From Micromonospora sp. R77 (GTDB lineage Bacteria; Actinomycetota; Actinomycetes; Mycobacteriales; Micromonosporaceae), in contig NZ_JALDST010000001.1 in NCBI RefSeq assembly GCF_022747945.1, positions 1,178,001-1,242,000 of the forward strand: a DNA stretch of 64,000 nt, written 5' to 3'. The notes under the pieces were generated by a model. The model was not told the DNA's origin. It was given only the letters and a program-made list of their open reading frames with translations, and made no database searches. Below are positions 6,607 to 16,188 of this stretch, piece by piece. The number at the start of each line of letters is the position of its first letter. The first letter of the stretch is position 1. The position numbers were made by a program, and so were the translations under genes.

Positions 6607-9351
6607 GTGGCTACGGAACGCAAGCGCCCGGTGATCACCGCTGGTCTGCCGAGCCAGCTTCCGGACATCGACCCTGAAGAGACCGGCGAATGGGTCGAGT
6701 CGCTCGACGGTGTCATCGACGAGCGCGGGACCAAGCGCGCCCGGTACGTCATGCTGCGCCTGCTGGAGCGGGCCCGCGAGCGACAGGTCGGGGTGCCGTC
6801 CCTGACCACCACCGACTACATCAACTCCATCCCGCCGGAGCGGGAACCGTGGTTCCCGGGTGACGAGCACATCGAGCGACGGATCCGGGCCTACATCCGG
6901 TGGAACGCCGCCATGCTCGTGCACCGGGCGCAGCGCCCCGAGATCGGCGTGGGCGGCCACATCTCCACCTTCGCCAGCTCGGCGTCCCTCTACGAGGTGG
7001 GCTTCAACCACTTCTTCCGGGGCAAGGACCACCCGGGCGGCGGCGACCACATCTTCTACCAGGGTCACGCCTCCCCCGGCATGTACGCGCGGGCGTTCCT
7101 GGAGGGGCGGCTGAGCGAGAGCCAGCTCGACGGCTTCCGCCAGGAGCTGTCGCACCCGGGCGGCGGGCTGCCGTCGTACCCGCACCCGCGGCTGATGCCG
7201 GACTTCTGGGAGTTCCCCACCGTCTCGATGGGTCTCGGCCCGCTCAACGCGATCTACCAGGCCCGGTTCAACCGCTACCTGCACCACCGGGGCATCAAGG
7301 ACACCTCCCAGCAGCACGTCTGGGCGTTCCTGGGTGACGGCGAGATGGACGAGGTCGAGTCGCTGGGCGCGATCGGCGTGGCGGCCCGCGAGGAGCTGGA
7401 CAACCTCACCTTCGTGATCAACTGCAACCTGCAGCGCCTGGACGGTCCGGTCCGCGGCAACGGCAAGGTCATGCAGGAGCTGGAGGCGTTCTTCCGGGGC
7501 GCCGGCTGGAACGTCATCAAGGTGGTCTGGGGCCGGGAGTGGGACCCGCTGCTCGCGGCGGACACCGACGGCGCGCTGGTGAACCTGATGAACACCACGC
7601 CCGACGGTGACTACCAGACCTACAAGGCGGAGTCCGGGGCGTACGTCCGGGAGCACTTCTTCGGCCGCGACCCGCGGACCCGCAAGATGGTCGAGCACCT
7701 GTCGGACGACGAGATCTGGAACCTCAAGCGGGGCGGGCACGACTACCGGAAGCTCTACGCGGCCTACAAGGCGGCGATGGAGCACACCGGTCAGCCGACG
7801 GTGATCCTGGCCAAGACGATCAAGGGCTGGACGCTCGGCTCGCACTTCGAGGCCCGGAACGCCACGCACCAGATGAAGAAGCTGACGCTGGAGGACCTGA
7901 AGCTCTTCCGCGACCGGCTCTACCTCGACATCCCGGACAAGCAGCTGGAGGAGAACCCCTACCTCCCGCCGTACTACAACCCGGGCGAGAAGTCCGACGA
8001 GATGCAGTATCTCCGGGAGCGGCGGCAGCAGCTCGGCGGCTACCTGCCGTCGCGCAACACCGCCCGCAAGACGCTCGCGATCCCCGGCAAGGAGCGGTTC
8101 GCCGACGTCAAGCGCGGCTCGGGCAAGCAGAAGGTCGCCACCACGATGGCCTTCGTCCGCCTGCTCAAGGACGTGATGAAGGACAAGGAGTTCGGCAAGC
8201 GCTGGGTGCCGATCATCCCGGACGAGGCCCGCACCTTCGGCATGGACTCGCTCTTCCCGACGGCGAAGATCTACTCGCCGCACGGGCAGAAGGCCACCTC
8301 GGTGGACCGGGAGCTGTTCCTGTCGTACAAGGAGGCCACGACCGGGCAGATCCTGCACGAGGGGATCAACGAGGCCGGTTCGGTGGCGTCGTTCACCGCC
8401 GCGGGCACCGCGTACGCCACCCACGGCGAGCCGATGATCCCGCTGTACATCTTCTACTCGATGTTCGGCTTCCAGCGCACCGGCGACGGGTTCTGGGCGG
8501 CGGCCGACCAGATGGCGCGGGGCTTCGTGCTCGGCGCGACCGCCGGCCGGACCACGCTCAACGGTGAGGGCCTCCAGCACGAGGACGGGCACTCGCTGCT
8601 GCTCGCCGCGACCAACCCGGCGGTGGTCGCCTACGACGCGGCGTTCGCGTTCGAGCTGGCGCACATCATGGAGAACGGCCTGCACCGGATGTACGGGGAG
8701 ACGCAGGAGAACGTCTTCTACTACCTGACGGTCTACAACGAGCCGATCTTCCAGCCGGCCGAGCCGGAGGGCGTGGACGTCGAGGGCATCGTCAAGGGCA
8801 TCCACCGCTACTCCCCCGCCCCCGCCGTCGACGGGGACGCGCCGAAGGCCAACATCCTGGCCTCCGGCACCGGCATGCAGTGGGCGCTGAAGGCGCAGGA
8901 GATCCTGGCCGAGGACTGGGGCGTGGCCGCCGACGTCTGGTCGGTGACCTCCTGGACCGAGCTGCGCCGGGACGCGGTGGAGTGCGAGGAGCACAACCTG
9001 CTCAACCCGGGCGGCGAGCAGCGGGTGCCGTACATCCAGCAGAAGCTGGCCGACGCCGACGGGCCGAAGGTCGCGGTCAGCGACTGGATGCGCGCGGTGC
9101 CGGACCTGATCTCCCGCTGGGTACCGGGCGACTACACCTCGCTCGGCACGGACGGCTTCGGCATGTCGGACACCCGGCACGCGCTGCGCCGGCACTTCCA
9201 CGTGGACGCCGAGTCGGTCGCGGTCGCGACGCTGCGGCAGCTCGCGCTCCGCGGCGTGGTCCCCGCCGACGTCCCGGCCGAGGCCGCCAAGAAGTACGCG
9301 CTGGACGACGTCAACGCCGCCCCGGTCGGTGAGACCGGCGGCGACAGCTAG
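6607..9351 (+). CDS. aceE: Pyruvate dehydrogenase E1 component, homodimeric type
   Basis: The 914-residue enzyme oxidatively decarboxylates pyruvate and acetylates E2 of the pyruvate dehydrogenase complex, supplying acetyl-CoA to the fatty-acid genes downstream. It shows the AceE hallmarks: [34 protein letters not shown], the thiamine-diphosphate motif [11 protein letters not shown] followed by [15 protein letters not shown], and [20 protein letters not shown] in the pyrimidine domain. The length is normal for the family. The GTG start matches family N-termini; no strong ribosome binding site is visible. The position between ahpE-DUF3052 and the fab cluster matches M. tuberculosis. It is followed by a strong terminator, so it is probably monocistronic. 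Confidence 0.97.
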   Translation: MATERKRPVITAGLPSQLPDIDPEETGEWVESLDGVIDERGTKRARYVMLRLLERARERQVGVPSLTTTDYINSIPPEREPWFPGDEHIERRIRAYIRWNAAMLVHRAQRPEIGVGGHISTFASSASLYEVGFNHFFRGKDHPGGGDHIFYQGHASPGMYARAFLEGRLSESQLDGFRQELSHPGGGLPSYPHPRLMPDFWEFPTVSMGLGPLNAIYQARFNRYLHHRGIKDTSQQHVWAFLGDGEMDEVESLGAIGVAAREELDNLTFVINCNLQRLDGPVRGNGKVMQELEAFFRGAGWNVIKVVWGREWDPLLAADTDGALVNLMNTTPDGDYQTYKAESGAYVREHFFGRDPRTRKMVEHLSDDEIWNLKRGGHDYRKLYAAYKAAMEHTGQPTVILAKTIKGWTLGSHFEARNATHQMKKLTLEDLKLFRDRLYLDIPDKQLEENPYLPPYYNPGEKSDEMQYLRERRQQLGGYLPSRNTARKTLAIPGKERFADVKRGSGKQKVATTMAFVRLLKDVMKDKEFGKRWVPIIPDEARTFGMDSLFPTAKIYSPHGQKATSVDRELFLSYKEATTGQILHEGINEAGSVASFTAAGTAYATHGEPMIPLYIFYSMFGFQRTGDGFWAAADQMARGFVLGATAGRTTLNGEGLQHEDGHSLLLAATNPAVVAYDAAFAFELAHIMENGLHRMYGETQENVFYYLTVYNEPIFQPAEPEGVDVEGIVKGIHRYSPAPAVDGDAPKANILASGTGMQWALKAQEILAEDWGVAADVWSVTSWTELRRDAVECEEHNLLNPGGEQRVPYIQQKLADADGPKVAVSDWMRAVPDLISRWVPGDYTSLGTDGFGMSDTRHALRRHFHVDAESVAVATLRQLALRGVVPADVPAEAAKKYALDDVNAAPVGETGGDS

Positions 9352-9362
9352 CTCGTACGCGA

Positions 9363-9395
9363 AAAGGGCCCGGCGCACCCCACGCCGGGCCCTTT
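9363..9395 (+). terminator. Intrinsic terminator of aceE
   Basis: A perfect 13-bp stem AAAGGGCCCGGCG / CGCCGGGCCCTTT has a 7-base loop and begins 12 bases after the aceE stop codon. A-tract and T-tract at the two ends allow function in either direction. Confidence 0.85.
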
Positions 9396-9445
9396 CCCCA
9401 CCCCAACCCACCCACCCCGCCGCGCCCCGCCCCGCCCCGCGCGTC

Positions 9446-9513
9446 GATCATGGAGTAGTGGCGGCTGACAAAAGGGGCGTAAGTTCGGGATCGGGCGCCA
9501 CAACTCCATGATC
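9446..9513. repeat. Dispersed palindromic repeat, family 1, copy 1
   Basis: The arms GATCATGGAGTAGTGGCG and CGCCACAACTCCATGATC pair in 17 of 18 positions around a 32-base centre. The same architecture recurs at 62198-62267 and 63275-63344. This copy sits between the aceE terminator and the SRPBCC gene and is flanked by C-rich DNA on the left and a G-rich tract on the right. Confidence 0.8.
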
Positions 9514-9522
9514 AACCGTGTC

Positions 9523-9551
9523 GGGGTGGGGTGGGGTGGGGTGGGGTGGGG
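9523..9551. repeat. (GGGGT)n tract, potential G-quadruplex
   Basis: Six GGGG blocks separated by single T residues run without interruption directly beside palindromic repeat copy 1. Four such blocks suffice for an intramolecular quadruplex on the plus strand. A mirrored C-rich stretch (CCCCGCCCCGCCCCG) lies on the other side of the palindrome at about 9424-9440. Confidence 0.8.
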
Positions 9552-9590
9552 CGATGGTCCGGCGTTCCTGGCGGGAACGCCGGACCATCG
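9552..9590 (-). terminator. Strong hairpin after the SRPBCC gene
   Basis: Two perfect 17-base arms starting CGATGGTCCGGCG enclose a 5-base loop. On the minus strand the hairpin begins 30 bases after the SRPBCC stop codon. No T-tract follows, which is common in high-GC actinobacteria. Confidence 0.7.
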
Positions 9591-9620
9591 TCGTCGCGGG
9601 TGGCGCCGGGGACGGGCCGG

Positions 9621-10067
9621 TCAACCGACGGCGGCCAGGTCGGTCAGCCGGGCCAGCGAGTCCTCCAGGTCGGCGCCGACCCGACGGAGGCCCAGCCGGA
9701 GCAGGGCCGCCTTGACCGGGCCGGCGGGCCAGCGTACGACGATGAGCCGCACGACGGTCCCGCCCTCCTCCTCGTCCGGGGTGAGCTGCACGTAGATCTC
9801 GGTGCGCGCCTCGGCGCGGGCACCGGCCCCCTTGGCCCGCTCGCGCCAGCCGATCAGGGTGGGCTCCTGGTAGGCGATCACCTCGGCCTCGTGCGCCGAG
9901 CCGCGCCCGGCCTGGACGAGCTGCCGCCGCCCGAAGCCCTCCCCGGAGAGGACCTCGGCGGCGCGGACCCCGGCCAGCCAGGCCGGCAACTGCTCGGCCC
10001 GCTGCACGACGTCCCAGACCACTTCCATCGGCGCCATGACGTGGGCACTGCGTTCCACGAGGATCAT
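9621..10067 (-). CDS. SRPBCC-family (START/polyketide-cyclase-like) protein
   Basis: The 148-residue protein opens MILVERSAHVMAPMEVVWDVV, the usual first strand and helix of the SRPBCC helix-grip fold, and ends with the long C-terminal helix (LEDSLARLTDL). Members bind hydrophobic ligands in a cavity; the ligand cannot be predicted. GGGGGAA upstream serves as ribosome binding site. It is divergent from the GH1 gene across a 190-base region holding an imperfect inverted repeat at about 10095-10128, which could be shared control. Confidence 0.78.
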   Translation of the reverse strand: MILVERSAHVMAPMEVVWDVVQRAEQLPAWLAGVRAAEVLSGEGFGRRQLVQAGRGSAHEAEVIAYQEPTLIGWRERAKGAGARAEARTEIYVQLTPDEEEGGTVVRLIVVRWPAGPVKAALLRLGLRRVGADLEDSLARLTDLAAVG

Positions 10068-10255
10068 TTCTGTCTTTCCCCCACTAAGGACACATCCGAG
10101 ATATTCCGCACTCTATGCGGTAAATCGGACTTACCCGGACGGGTTCGGCAAAGACACGCCGAAAAGCCTTGCGCCGCCGGCACTCGCGGGCCTATGGCGT
10201 ATCGGCGGTCGGCACCCTAGAGTCGCGAGCACGCTTCGCGTTTCTGGGAGGGCGA

Positions 10256-11587
10256 ATGACCACCGCGTCGATGCCGGAGTTCCCCGCCGGGTTCCGCTGG
10301 GGGGTGTCCACCTCCGCCTACCAGATCGAGGGCGCGACCGGCGCCGACGGCCGGGGACCGTCCATCTGGGACACCTTCGCCCACACCCCCGGCCGGATCG
10401 CCGACGGCAGCACCGGTGACGTCGCCTGCGACCACTACCACCGGTACGCCGAGGACGTCGCGCTGCTCGCCGGGCTCGGGGTGTCCGCGTACCGGTTCTC
10501 GATCGCCTGGCCGCGGGTGCAGCCCACCGGCACCGGGGCGGCCGACGCGGCGGGGCTGGACTTCTATGACCGGCTGGTGGACGAGCTGCTGCGCCACGAC
10601 GTCGACCCGGTCGCCACGCTCTTCCACTGGGACCTGCCGCAGTCCCTCCAGGACGCGGGCGGCTGGCTCGCCCGGGACACCGCCGCCCGCTTCGCCGAGT
10701 ACGCCGACCTGGTCGCCGCCCGCCTCGGCGACCGGGTGAGGCTCTGGATCACCCTCAACGAGCCGTTCATCCACATGAGCCTCGGACACGGCATGGGCGT
10801 GCACGCCCCCGGTCAGGTGCTGCTCTTCGGCGCCTTCCCGGTGGCCCACCACCAACTGCTCGCCCACGGGCTCGCGGTCTCCGCGCTGCGCGCCCGCAGC
10901 GCCAGCCCGGTGGCGATCGCGAACAACTACTCACCGGTGCGGGTGCTCGGTGACTCCGACGCCGACCGGGCCGCCGGGGTGGCGTACGACGCGCTGCACA
11001 ACCGGCTCTTCACCGATCCGCTGCTCGGGCTCGGCTATCCCGAGGTGCCGGGCTTCGACGCCGGGGCGGTCCGCGCCGGCGACCTGGACGTGATCGCCGC
11101 CCCGGTCGACGTCCTCGGGGTCAACTACTACAGCCCCACCGGCATCCGCGCGGCCGAGGCCGACGCCCCGCTGCCGTTCGAGATCGTCCCGCTCGACGGC
11201 TACCCGCGGACCGCCTTCGACTGGCCGGTCGCCCCGGACGGGCTGCGCGACCTGCTCGTCGGGCTGCGCGGCCGGTACGGCGACCGGCTGCCACCGATCC
11301 AGGTCACCGAGAGCGGCTGCGCGTACGACGACGTGCCGGACGCCGACGGCCGGGTGCACGACCCCGAGCGGATCGCCTACCTGGACGGGCACCTGCGCGC
11401 GGTCCGCGAGGCGATCGACGCCGGCGTCGACGTGACCGGCTACTTCGTCTGGTCGCTGCTGGACAACTGGGAGTGGGCCGAGGGGTTCACCAAGCGGTTC
11501 GGTCTGGTGCACGTCGACTACGCCACCCAACGGCGTACCCCGAAGTCGTCGTACACCTGGTTGCGCGACCGGATCGCGCGGCGATGA
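10256..11587 (+). CDS. GH1 family beta-glucosidase
   Basis: The 443-residue cytoplasmic glycosidase has the full GH1 barrel. Glu169 in TLNEPF is the acid/base and Glu352 in VTESG the nucleophile. FRWGVSTSAYQIEGA, FHWDLPQ and SLLDNWEWAEGF complete the substrate-binding set. No signal peptide is present. It should hydrolyse beta-glucosides such as cellobiose after uptake. The ATG at 10256 follows GGGAGG at ideal spacing; the longer upstream frame lacks one. Its stop codon overlaps the start of the MFS gene (ATGA), so the two are translationally coupled and probably form a sugar uptake and hydrolysis pair. Confidence 0.93.
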   Translation: MTTASMPEFPAGFRWGVSTSAYQIEGATGADGRGPSIWDTFAHTPGRIADGSTGDVACDHYHRYAEDVALLAGLGVSAYRFSIAWPRVQPTGTGAADAAGLDFYDRLVDELLRHDVDPVATLFHWDLPQSLQDAGGWLARDTAARFAEYADLVAARLGDRVRLWITLNEPFIHMSLGHGMGVHAPGQVLLFGAFPVAHHQLLAHGLAVSALRARSASPVAIANNYSPVRVLGDSDADRAAGVAYDALHNRLFTDPLLGLGYPEVPGFDAGAVRAGDLDVIAAPVDVLGVNYYSPTGIRAAEADAPLPFEIVPLDGYPRTAFDWPVAPDGLRDLLVGLRGRYGDRLPPIQVTESGCAYDDVPDADGRVHDPERIAYLDGHLRAVREAIDAGVDVTGYFVWSLLDNWEWAEGFTKRFGLVHVDYATQRRTPKSSYTWLRDRIARR

Positions 11588-12861
11588 CCACGGTGGACCC
11601 GACGCCGGCGTCGCTGCCGGCGGCGCTCGCGGAGCCGACCGTGCCGGTGCGGCGCAGCTGGATCGCGCTGATCTTCGCGGCCAACCTGGGCGTCTGGATG
11701 GCCTTCTTCACCCCGATCCAGGTGCTGCTGCCGCAGCAGATCGAGCGGATCGCGCCGGGCGACAAGGAGGCCATGCTCGCCGTCGTCACCGGGCTGGGGG
11801 CGCTCGCGGCGGTGCTGGCGAACCCGCTGGCCGGGGCGCTGTCCGACCGGACGGTGATCCGGCTGGCCAACCGGCACCTCGGCCGGCGGCACGTGTGGAC
11901 CGCCTCGGGCGCGGTGCTCGGCGCGGTCGCGCTGGTGCTGCTGGCCCGGCAGGACACCGTCGCCGGGGTGGCCGTCGGCTGGGTGGCCGCGCAGGTCTGC
12001 TTCAACGCGATGCTGGCCAGCCTGACCGCCGCCATCCCGGACCGGGTCCCGGTCGCCCAGCGCGGCGGCGTCTCCGGCTGGGTGGGCATCCCGCAGGCGC
12101 TCGGCCTGGTGGTCGGTGCCGTCCTGGTCACCGCGCTGGTCCGCGGCAACGCCGCCGGGTACGCCGCGATCGCGGGGGTGATGCTGCTGCTGTCGCTGCC
12201 GTTCGCGCTGCTCACCGCCGACGACCCGCTGCCGCGCGAGCACCGGTCGGCGCTGCGGCTGCGCGGGCTGCTCGCCTCGATGTGGATCAGCCCGCGCCGG
12301 CACCCGGACTTCGCCTGGGCCTGGTTCACCCGGTTCCTGGTGCAGACCGGCAACGCGCTGGGCACCCTCTACCTGCTGTACTTCCTCACCGACGGGGTGC
12401 GGGTGGCCGACCCCGAGGGTGGGCTGCTGGTGCTGATCCTGCTCTACACGCTCGGCATGATGCTCACCGCCGTGGTCGCCGGCCGGCTGTCGGACCGCTC
12501 CGGCCGGCGCAAGGTCTTCGTGATCACCTCGGGCGTGATCATGGCGGTGGCGGCGCTGCTGCTCGCCGTGGCGCCGACCTGGCCGATGGCCGTCGTCGCG
12601 GCGCTGCTGCTCGGCGCGGGCTACGGCGTCTATCTGGCGGTGGACGCGGCGCTGATCACCCAGGTGCTGCCGGCCGCCACCGACCGGGCCAAGGACCTCG
12701 GCGTGATCAACATCGCCAACTCCGCGCCGCAGGTGCTCGGGCCGGCGCTGTCGGCCCCGATCGTGGTCCACCTCGGCGGCTATCCCACCCTCTACGCGGT
12801 CACCGCGGCGGTCACCCTGCTCGGCAGCGCCCTGGTTCTCAAGATCCGTTCGGTGCCCTGA
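11584..12861 (+). CDS. MFS transporter, probable sugar transporter
   Basis: The 425-residue integral membrane protein shows about 12 hydrophobic segments and MFS loop motifs, GALSDRT after TM2 and GRLSDRSGRRK in the central loop. The ATG overlaps the last bases of the GH1 gene by four, implying cotranslation. The coupling to a beta-glucosidase suggests import of a beta-glucoside, which is inference; export cannot be excluded. An alternative upstream start inside the GH1 gene is not supported by family length. Confidence 0.88.
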   Translation: MTTVDPTPASLPAALAEPTVPVRRSWIALIFAANLGVWMAFFTPIQVLLPQQIERIAPGDKEAMLAVVTGLGALAAVLANPLAGALSDRTVIRLANRHLGRRHVWTASGAVLGAVALVLLARQDTVAGVAVGWVAAQVCFNAMLASLTAAIPDRVPVAQRGGVSGWVGIPQALGLVVGAVLVTALVRGNAAGYAAIAGVMLLLSLPFALLTADDPLPREHRSALRLRGLLASMWISPRRHPDFAWAWFTRFLVQTGNALGTLYLLYFLTDGVRVADPEGGLLVLILLYTLGMMLTAVVAGRLSDRSGRRKVFVITSGVIMAVAALLLAVAPTWPMAVVAALLLGAGYGVYLAVDAALITQVLPAATDRAKDLGVINIANSAPQVLGPALSAPIVVHLGGYPTLYAVTAAVTLLGSALVLKIRSVP

Positions 12862-12907
12862 CCGGCCCCCTCGGTTATCCGCTGGGCGGCGGCCGTAGGC
12901 TGGGGGC

Positions 12908-14317
12908 GTGACGGTACGTGTACGCTTCGCCCCTTCCCCGACCGGTATGTTCCACGTCGGCGGCGCCCGCTCGGCCCTGCAGAACTGGATCTACGCCAAG
13001 CAGCAGGGCGGGGTGTTCGTGCTCCGCATCGAGGACACCGACGCGGCCCGCAACTCCCCCGAGTGGACCGAGGGCATCCTGTCGGCGCTGGACTGGATCG
13101 GCATCGAGCGGGGCAGCTACGAGGGCCCGTACTTCCAGTCGTCGTACGCCGGGGAGCACCGGGCCGCCGCACAGCGGCTGCACGACGCCGGCCGGGCGTA
13201 CTACTGCGACTGCACCCGCGAGGCCGTGCAGGCCCGTACCGGCTCGCAGTACCAGGGCTACGACGGCTTCTGCCGGGACCGGGGGCTCGCCGCCGGCGAG
13301 GGGCGGGCACTGCGCTTCCGTACGCCCGACGAGGGCGAGACCGTGGTGGTCGACCTGATCCGTGGCGAGCCGACCTTCGAGAACAAGCTGATCGAGGACT
13401 TCGTGATCGCCCGGGGCGACGGGTCGCCGGTCTTTCTGCTGGCCAACGTGGTCGACGACATGACCATGGGGATCACCCACGTGATCCGGGCCGAGGAGCA
13501 CCTGCCCAACACCCCGAAGCAGCAGCTGCTCTGGGACGCCCTCGGGGTCAAGCCGCCGATCTGGGCGCACGTCCCGGTGGTGGTCAACGAGAAGCGGCAG
13601 AAGCTGTCCAAGCGGCGCGACAAGGTCGCCCTGGAGGCGTACCGGGACGAGGGCTACCTCGCCGGCGCGATGCGCAACTATCTGATGCTGCTCGGCTGGG
13701 CCCCGTCCGGCGACCGGGAGATCGTGCCCTGGTCGGTGATCGAGGACGAGTTCCGGCTCGACGAGGTGAATCCCTCCCCCGCGTTCTTCGACGAGAAGAA
13801 GCTGCGCGCGTTCAACGGGGAGTACATCCGGGCCCTGCCGGTGGAGGAGTTCGTCGCCGCCTGCCAGCCGTGGCTGACCGGCACCGACACCATCGCCCCG
13901 CCGCCGTGGCAGCCGGAGGAGTTCGACGCCGCCGCGTTCGCCGCGGTCGCGCCGCTCGCCCAGACCCGGATCGCGGTGCTCAGCGAGATCGTGCCGAACG
14001 TCGACTTCCTCTTCCTGGCCGACCCGCTGATCGACGAGGCGGCCTGGGCCAAGGCGATGAAGGAGGGCGCCGCCGACCTGCTGGACGCGGCGGTCGCCGC
14101 CTTCGAGGCGCTGGAGTCCTGGGACGCCGAGACGCTGAAGTCCACCCTGGAGGCGGTCGGCGCGGAGCGTGGTCTGAAGCTCGGCAAGGCGCAGGCCCCG
14201 GTCCGGGTGGCGGTCACCGGCCGTACCGTCGGGCTGCCGCTCTTCGAGTCCCTCGAGGTGCTCGGCCGCGAGCGCACCCTGACCCGGCTGCGCGCCGCCC
14301 GGGTGCGCCTGGTCTGA
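12908..14317 (+). CDS. gltX: Glutamyl-tRNA synthetase
   Basis: The 469-residue class I aminoacyl-tRNA synthetase charges tRNA-Glu. Its HIGH region is [13 protein letters not shown] and its KMSKS region [17 protein letters not shown] and [14 protein letters not shown] also fit GluRS, and the length includes the anticodon-binding domain. The GTG start gives [13 protein letters not shown], as in homologues. The form [16 protein letters not shown] differs from the HVGLVRTALFNWAF form I remember for the main actinobacterial enzyme, so this may be a second, paralogous GluRS. A perfect terminator follows. Confidence 0.93.
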   Translation: MTVRVRFAPSPTGMFHVGGARSALQNWIYAKQQGGVFVLRIEDTDAARNSPEWTEGILSALDWIGIERGSYEGPYFQSSYAGEHRAAAQRLHDAGRAYYCDCTREAVQARTGSQYQGYDGFCRDRGLAAGEGRALRFRTPDEGETVVVDLIRGEPTFENKLIEDFVIARGDGSPVFLLANVVDDMTMGITHVIRAEEHLPNTPKQQLLWDALGVKPPIWAHVPVVVNEKRQKLSKRRDKVALEAYRDEGYLAGAMRNYLMLLGWAPSGDREIVPWSVIEDEFRLDEVNPSPAFFDEKKLRAFNGEYIRALPVEEFVAACQPWLTGTDTIAPPPWQPEEFDAAAFAAVAPLAQTRIAVLSEIVPNVDFLFLADPLIDEAAWAKAMKEGAADLLDAAVAAFEALESWDAETLKSTLEAVGAERGLKLGKAQAPVRVAVTGRTVGLPLFESLEVLGRERTLTRLRAARVRLV

Positions 14318-14328
14318 CCTTCGACAAC

Positions 14329-14362
14329 CGCAGGGCCCGCCGGTCAGCCGGCGGGCCCTGCG
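14329..14362 (+). terminator. Intrinsic terminator of gltX
   Basis: A perfect 15-bp stem CGCAGGGCCCGCCGG / CCGGCGGGCCCTGCG with loop TCAG starts 11 bases after the gltX stop codon. No T-tract follows. Confidence 0.8.
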
Positions 14363-14386
14363 TCGTACGGCGGCGGTCGTGCGGGG

Positions 14387-14440
14387 CGGCGGGCTCCGTG
14401 CCGCCCTTGGCGGCGGGCTCCGTGCCGCCCTTGGCGGCGG
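14387..14440. repeat. Tandem 24-bp direct repeat
   Basis: Two identical 24-base units beginning CGGCGGGCTCCGTGCC are followed by six bases of a third. They lie in the roughly 300-base gap between gltX and the CopC-like gene, which otherwise contains only palindromic repeat family 2. No gene is supported there. Confidence 0.75.
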
Positions 14441-14522
14441 TCGTGCCCGTGGGTCACCGCCTGCGCCCGACCGGCCCGGGCCGCACCCGCCCGACGCGGC
14501 GCGGGCACCTGGCCCGGTGCCG

Positions 14523-14597
14523 CCTTTGCTCTGCAGCCCTCCACGCAGCACCTCGGCCCGCCCAGGGTGCTGCGTCGTGTCCGCCGCAGAGCAAAGG
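14523..14597. repeat. Dispersed palindromic repeat, family 2, copy 1
   Basis: Outer arms CCTTTGCTCTGC / GCAGAGCAAAGG are identical to those of the copy at 25032-25103. The inner arms ACGCAGCACC / GGTGCTGCGT differ from the other copy but still pair perfectly. The element could extrude as a cruciform or form a long RNA hairpin between gltX and the CopC-like gene. Confidence 0.8.
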
Positions 14598-14657
14598 GGG
14601 CGTGCGGAGGTGGGTCCGGCCCCGGGCCGGGGCCGGCCGGCGGCCCGACCGGACGGG

Positions 14658-15260
14658 TCAGCGGCGGCGGCGCCGCAGGAGCAACCCCGCACCCAGCGCG
14701 ACGACCAGGACCACCACGCCGAGCGCCCACCACCATCCGGTACGCCCGGCGTCACCCGTCGGCGAAGCGGCGGGCGTCGGGCGGGCGGCGGCCGAGGTGG
14801 CCGGCGCGCTGGTGGGCGCGACGCTGGCCGACGACGGGCTGGTCGCCGGGGCGCTCGGCGAGGCGGTCGCGGACGCCCCGGCGGTCAGGGTGAAGGTCAG
14901 CTGCCCCCGCACCGGGTGCCCGTCGGTCGAGCCGACCTGGTACGCGACCGTGTAGACGCCGGGCGGACCCGCCACGAAGGGCACGCTCACCCGGTTACCG
15001 GCGAAGGTCGGCGCACCGGAGGCCGTGGCACGGTCCGGCCCGGTGACTGTGATCCTCGTCGTATCCGGGGAGGGCGTGGCGAGGAAACGGAGCTCGATCC
15101 GCTTCGGGGCGGTCGCCAGCCGGGCCCCGTTCTTCGGATCACTGCCGGTCAGCGAGTTGTGCGCCGCCGCCGGCACGGCCGGCAACGCCAGTGACACGCC
15201 GATCGCCACGCCGAGAACGGTCACCCAGGCACGCGCCACACGTACGGTCCTGCCCCCCAT
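14658..15260 (-). CDS. CopC-domain protein with C-terminal membrane anchor
   Basis: The 200-residue protein has a signal peptide cleaved before AHNSLTGSDP, placing the CopC N-terminal histidine first in the mature chain. A CopC beta-barrel follows, with GPPGVYTVAYQVGSTDGHPVRG and its second conserved His. Next come an Ala/Ser/Pro/Thr-rich linker, one membrane helix (WWWALGVVVLVVALGAGLLL) and a basic tail. The architecture matches YcnJ/CopC-type surface copper-binding proteins, so a copper-handling role outside the membrane is likely. GGAGGAG precedes the ATG. There is no CopD or YcnI neighbour. Confidence 0.85.
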   Translation of the reverse strand: MGGRTVRVARAWVTVLGVAIGVSLALPAVPAAAHNSLTGSDPKNGARLATAPKRIELRFLATPSPDTTRITVTGPDRATASGAPTFAGNRVSVPFVAGPPGVYTVAYQVGSTDGHPVRGQLTFTLTAGASATASPSAPATSPSSASVAPTSAPATSAAARPTPAASPTGDAGRTGWWWALGVVVLVVALGAGLLLRRRRR

Positions 15261-15484
15261 GCACTCCTCCGTAAAGGTACGATCCGGCCGCTGATCAACG
15301 GTCGCTCGTTAGTCGGGCGCAGATCGCACATAGTTCCAATTACTCTTCCAGCAGCTGCAACCCAGCGACGTTCTGCGGAGTCTTTGAGGTGGACACCCGG
15401 TCTGCGGGCACGGCCACCGCCGTCTTCCGGTCAGCGTGTCACCTGCAGTGGAAGCCACCCATCGAACGGGGCGAGGAGGCGGCG

Positions 15485-16150
15485 ATGGTCCGACAGGTGA
15501 GGCGGCTGCTGGCCGCGGTGACCGGGGCGCTGATCGTGACCGCAGCCTCGCTGGCCCTGGTCGGCGCACCGGTCCGCGCCGCCGGGGTCGCGCCGCCGAA
15601 GCCGCCACCGGCCGGGGTGGACATCTCCGGTGACCGGCTCGGCGAGCCGCTGCGGCTGCGCGCCGACACCCAACCGGTCGAGGTGGGCGCGGTCATCGAC
15701 CAGGTCAGCTGGCTCGGCAGCACCGGCCAGCAGCGCGGGCCGGCCGCCGACAGCCTCGGTCCGAAGTACACGATCGTGGTGCTCGCCGGCGAGGTCCCCC
15801 GGTCGACGTACGACCTCTATCCGCTGGCCAGGGGCGGGCCCCGGGTCTACCGTCCGGCCCGGCAGCCCGGCCCGGGCAAGGCCAAGGCCGGCTGGTTCTT
15901 CGGCCGGCTCAACATGTCCGAGTCGCTGCGTACCGCGGGGGTGCCGCTGGAGCGGCAGTTCGACACGGTCAGCGGTGGTGTCGGCGGCGGCGAGCGGGTC
16001 ATCCCCGAGGACAGCATGAACCCGGCGCAGGACATCGACGAGGCGCTCGGCGAACTCCAGCGGCTGCTGCTGCTCAACGTCGGGGTGATGCTCGTGATCA
16101 CCTTCGGGCTCGCCGGGATCGCGCTGCTCATCCGGCGCCGCACCCACTGA
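15485..16150 (+). CDS. Membrane-anchored secreted protein of unknown function
   Basis: The 221-residue product has an N-terminal signal peptide (basic MVRQVRRLL, hydrophobic core, Ala-rich cleavage region), an extracytoplasmic domain of about 140 residues without cysteines, and a C-terminal helix (LLLLNVGVMLVITFGLAGIALL) followed by RRRTH. The start is set by GAGGAGG six bases upstream; the longer reading has a non-secretory N-terminus. I do not recognise the central domain. The gene is divergent from the CopC-like gene across 224 bases in which I see no distinct signal. Confidence 0.75.
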   Translation: MVRQVRRLLAAVTGALIVTAASLALVGAPVRAAGVAPPKPPPAGVDISGDRLGEPLRLRADTQPVEVGAVIDQVSWLGSTGQQRGPAADSLGPKYTIVVLAGEVPRSTYDLYPLARGGPRVYRPARQPGPGKAKAGWFFGRLNMSESLRTAGVPLERQFDTVSGGVGGGERVIPEDSMNPAQDIDEALGELQRLLLLNVGVMLVITFGLAGIALLIRRRTH

Positions 16151-16188
16151 CCGGGCCGCCCGGCGACCGCACCGGGACGGCCCACCGG

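Noticed and set aside
6427..9411. 994-residue minus-strand open frame opposite aceE
   Set aside because: It is a shadow of aceE with low-complexity Arg/Val/Gly content.
14387..14440. Tandem 24-bp units as a CRISPR-like array
   Set aside because: There are only two units with no spacers between them.
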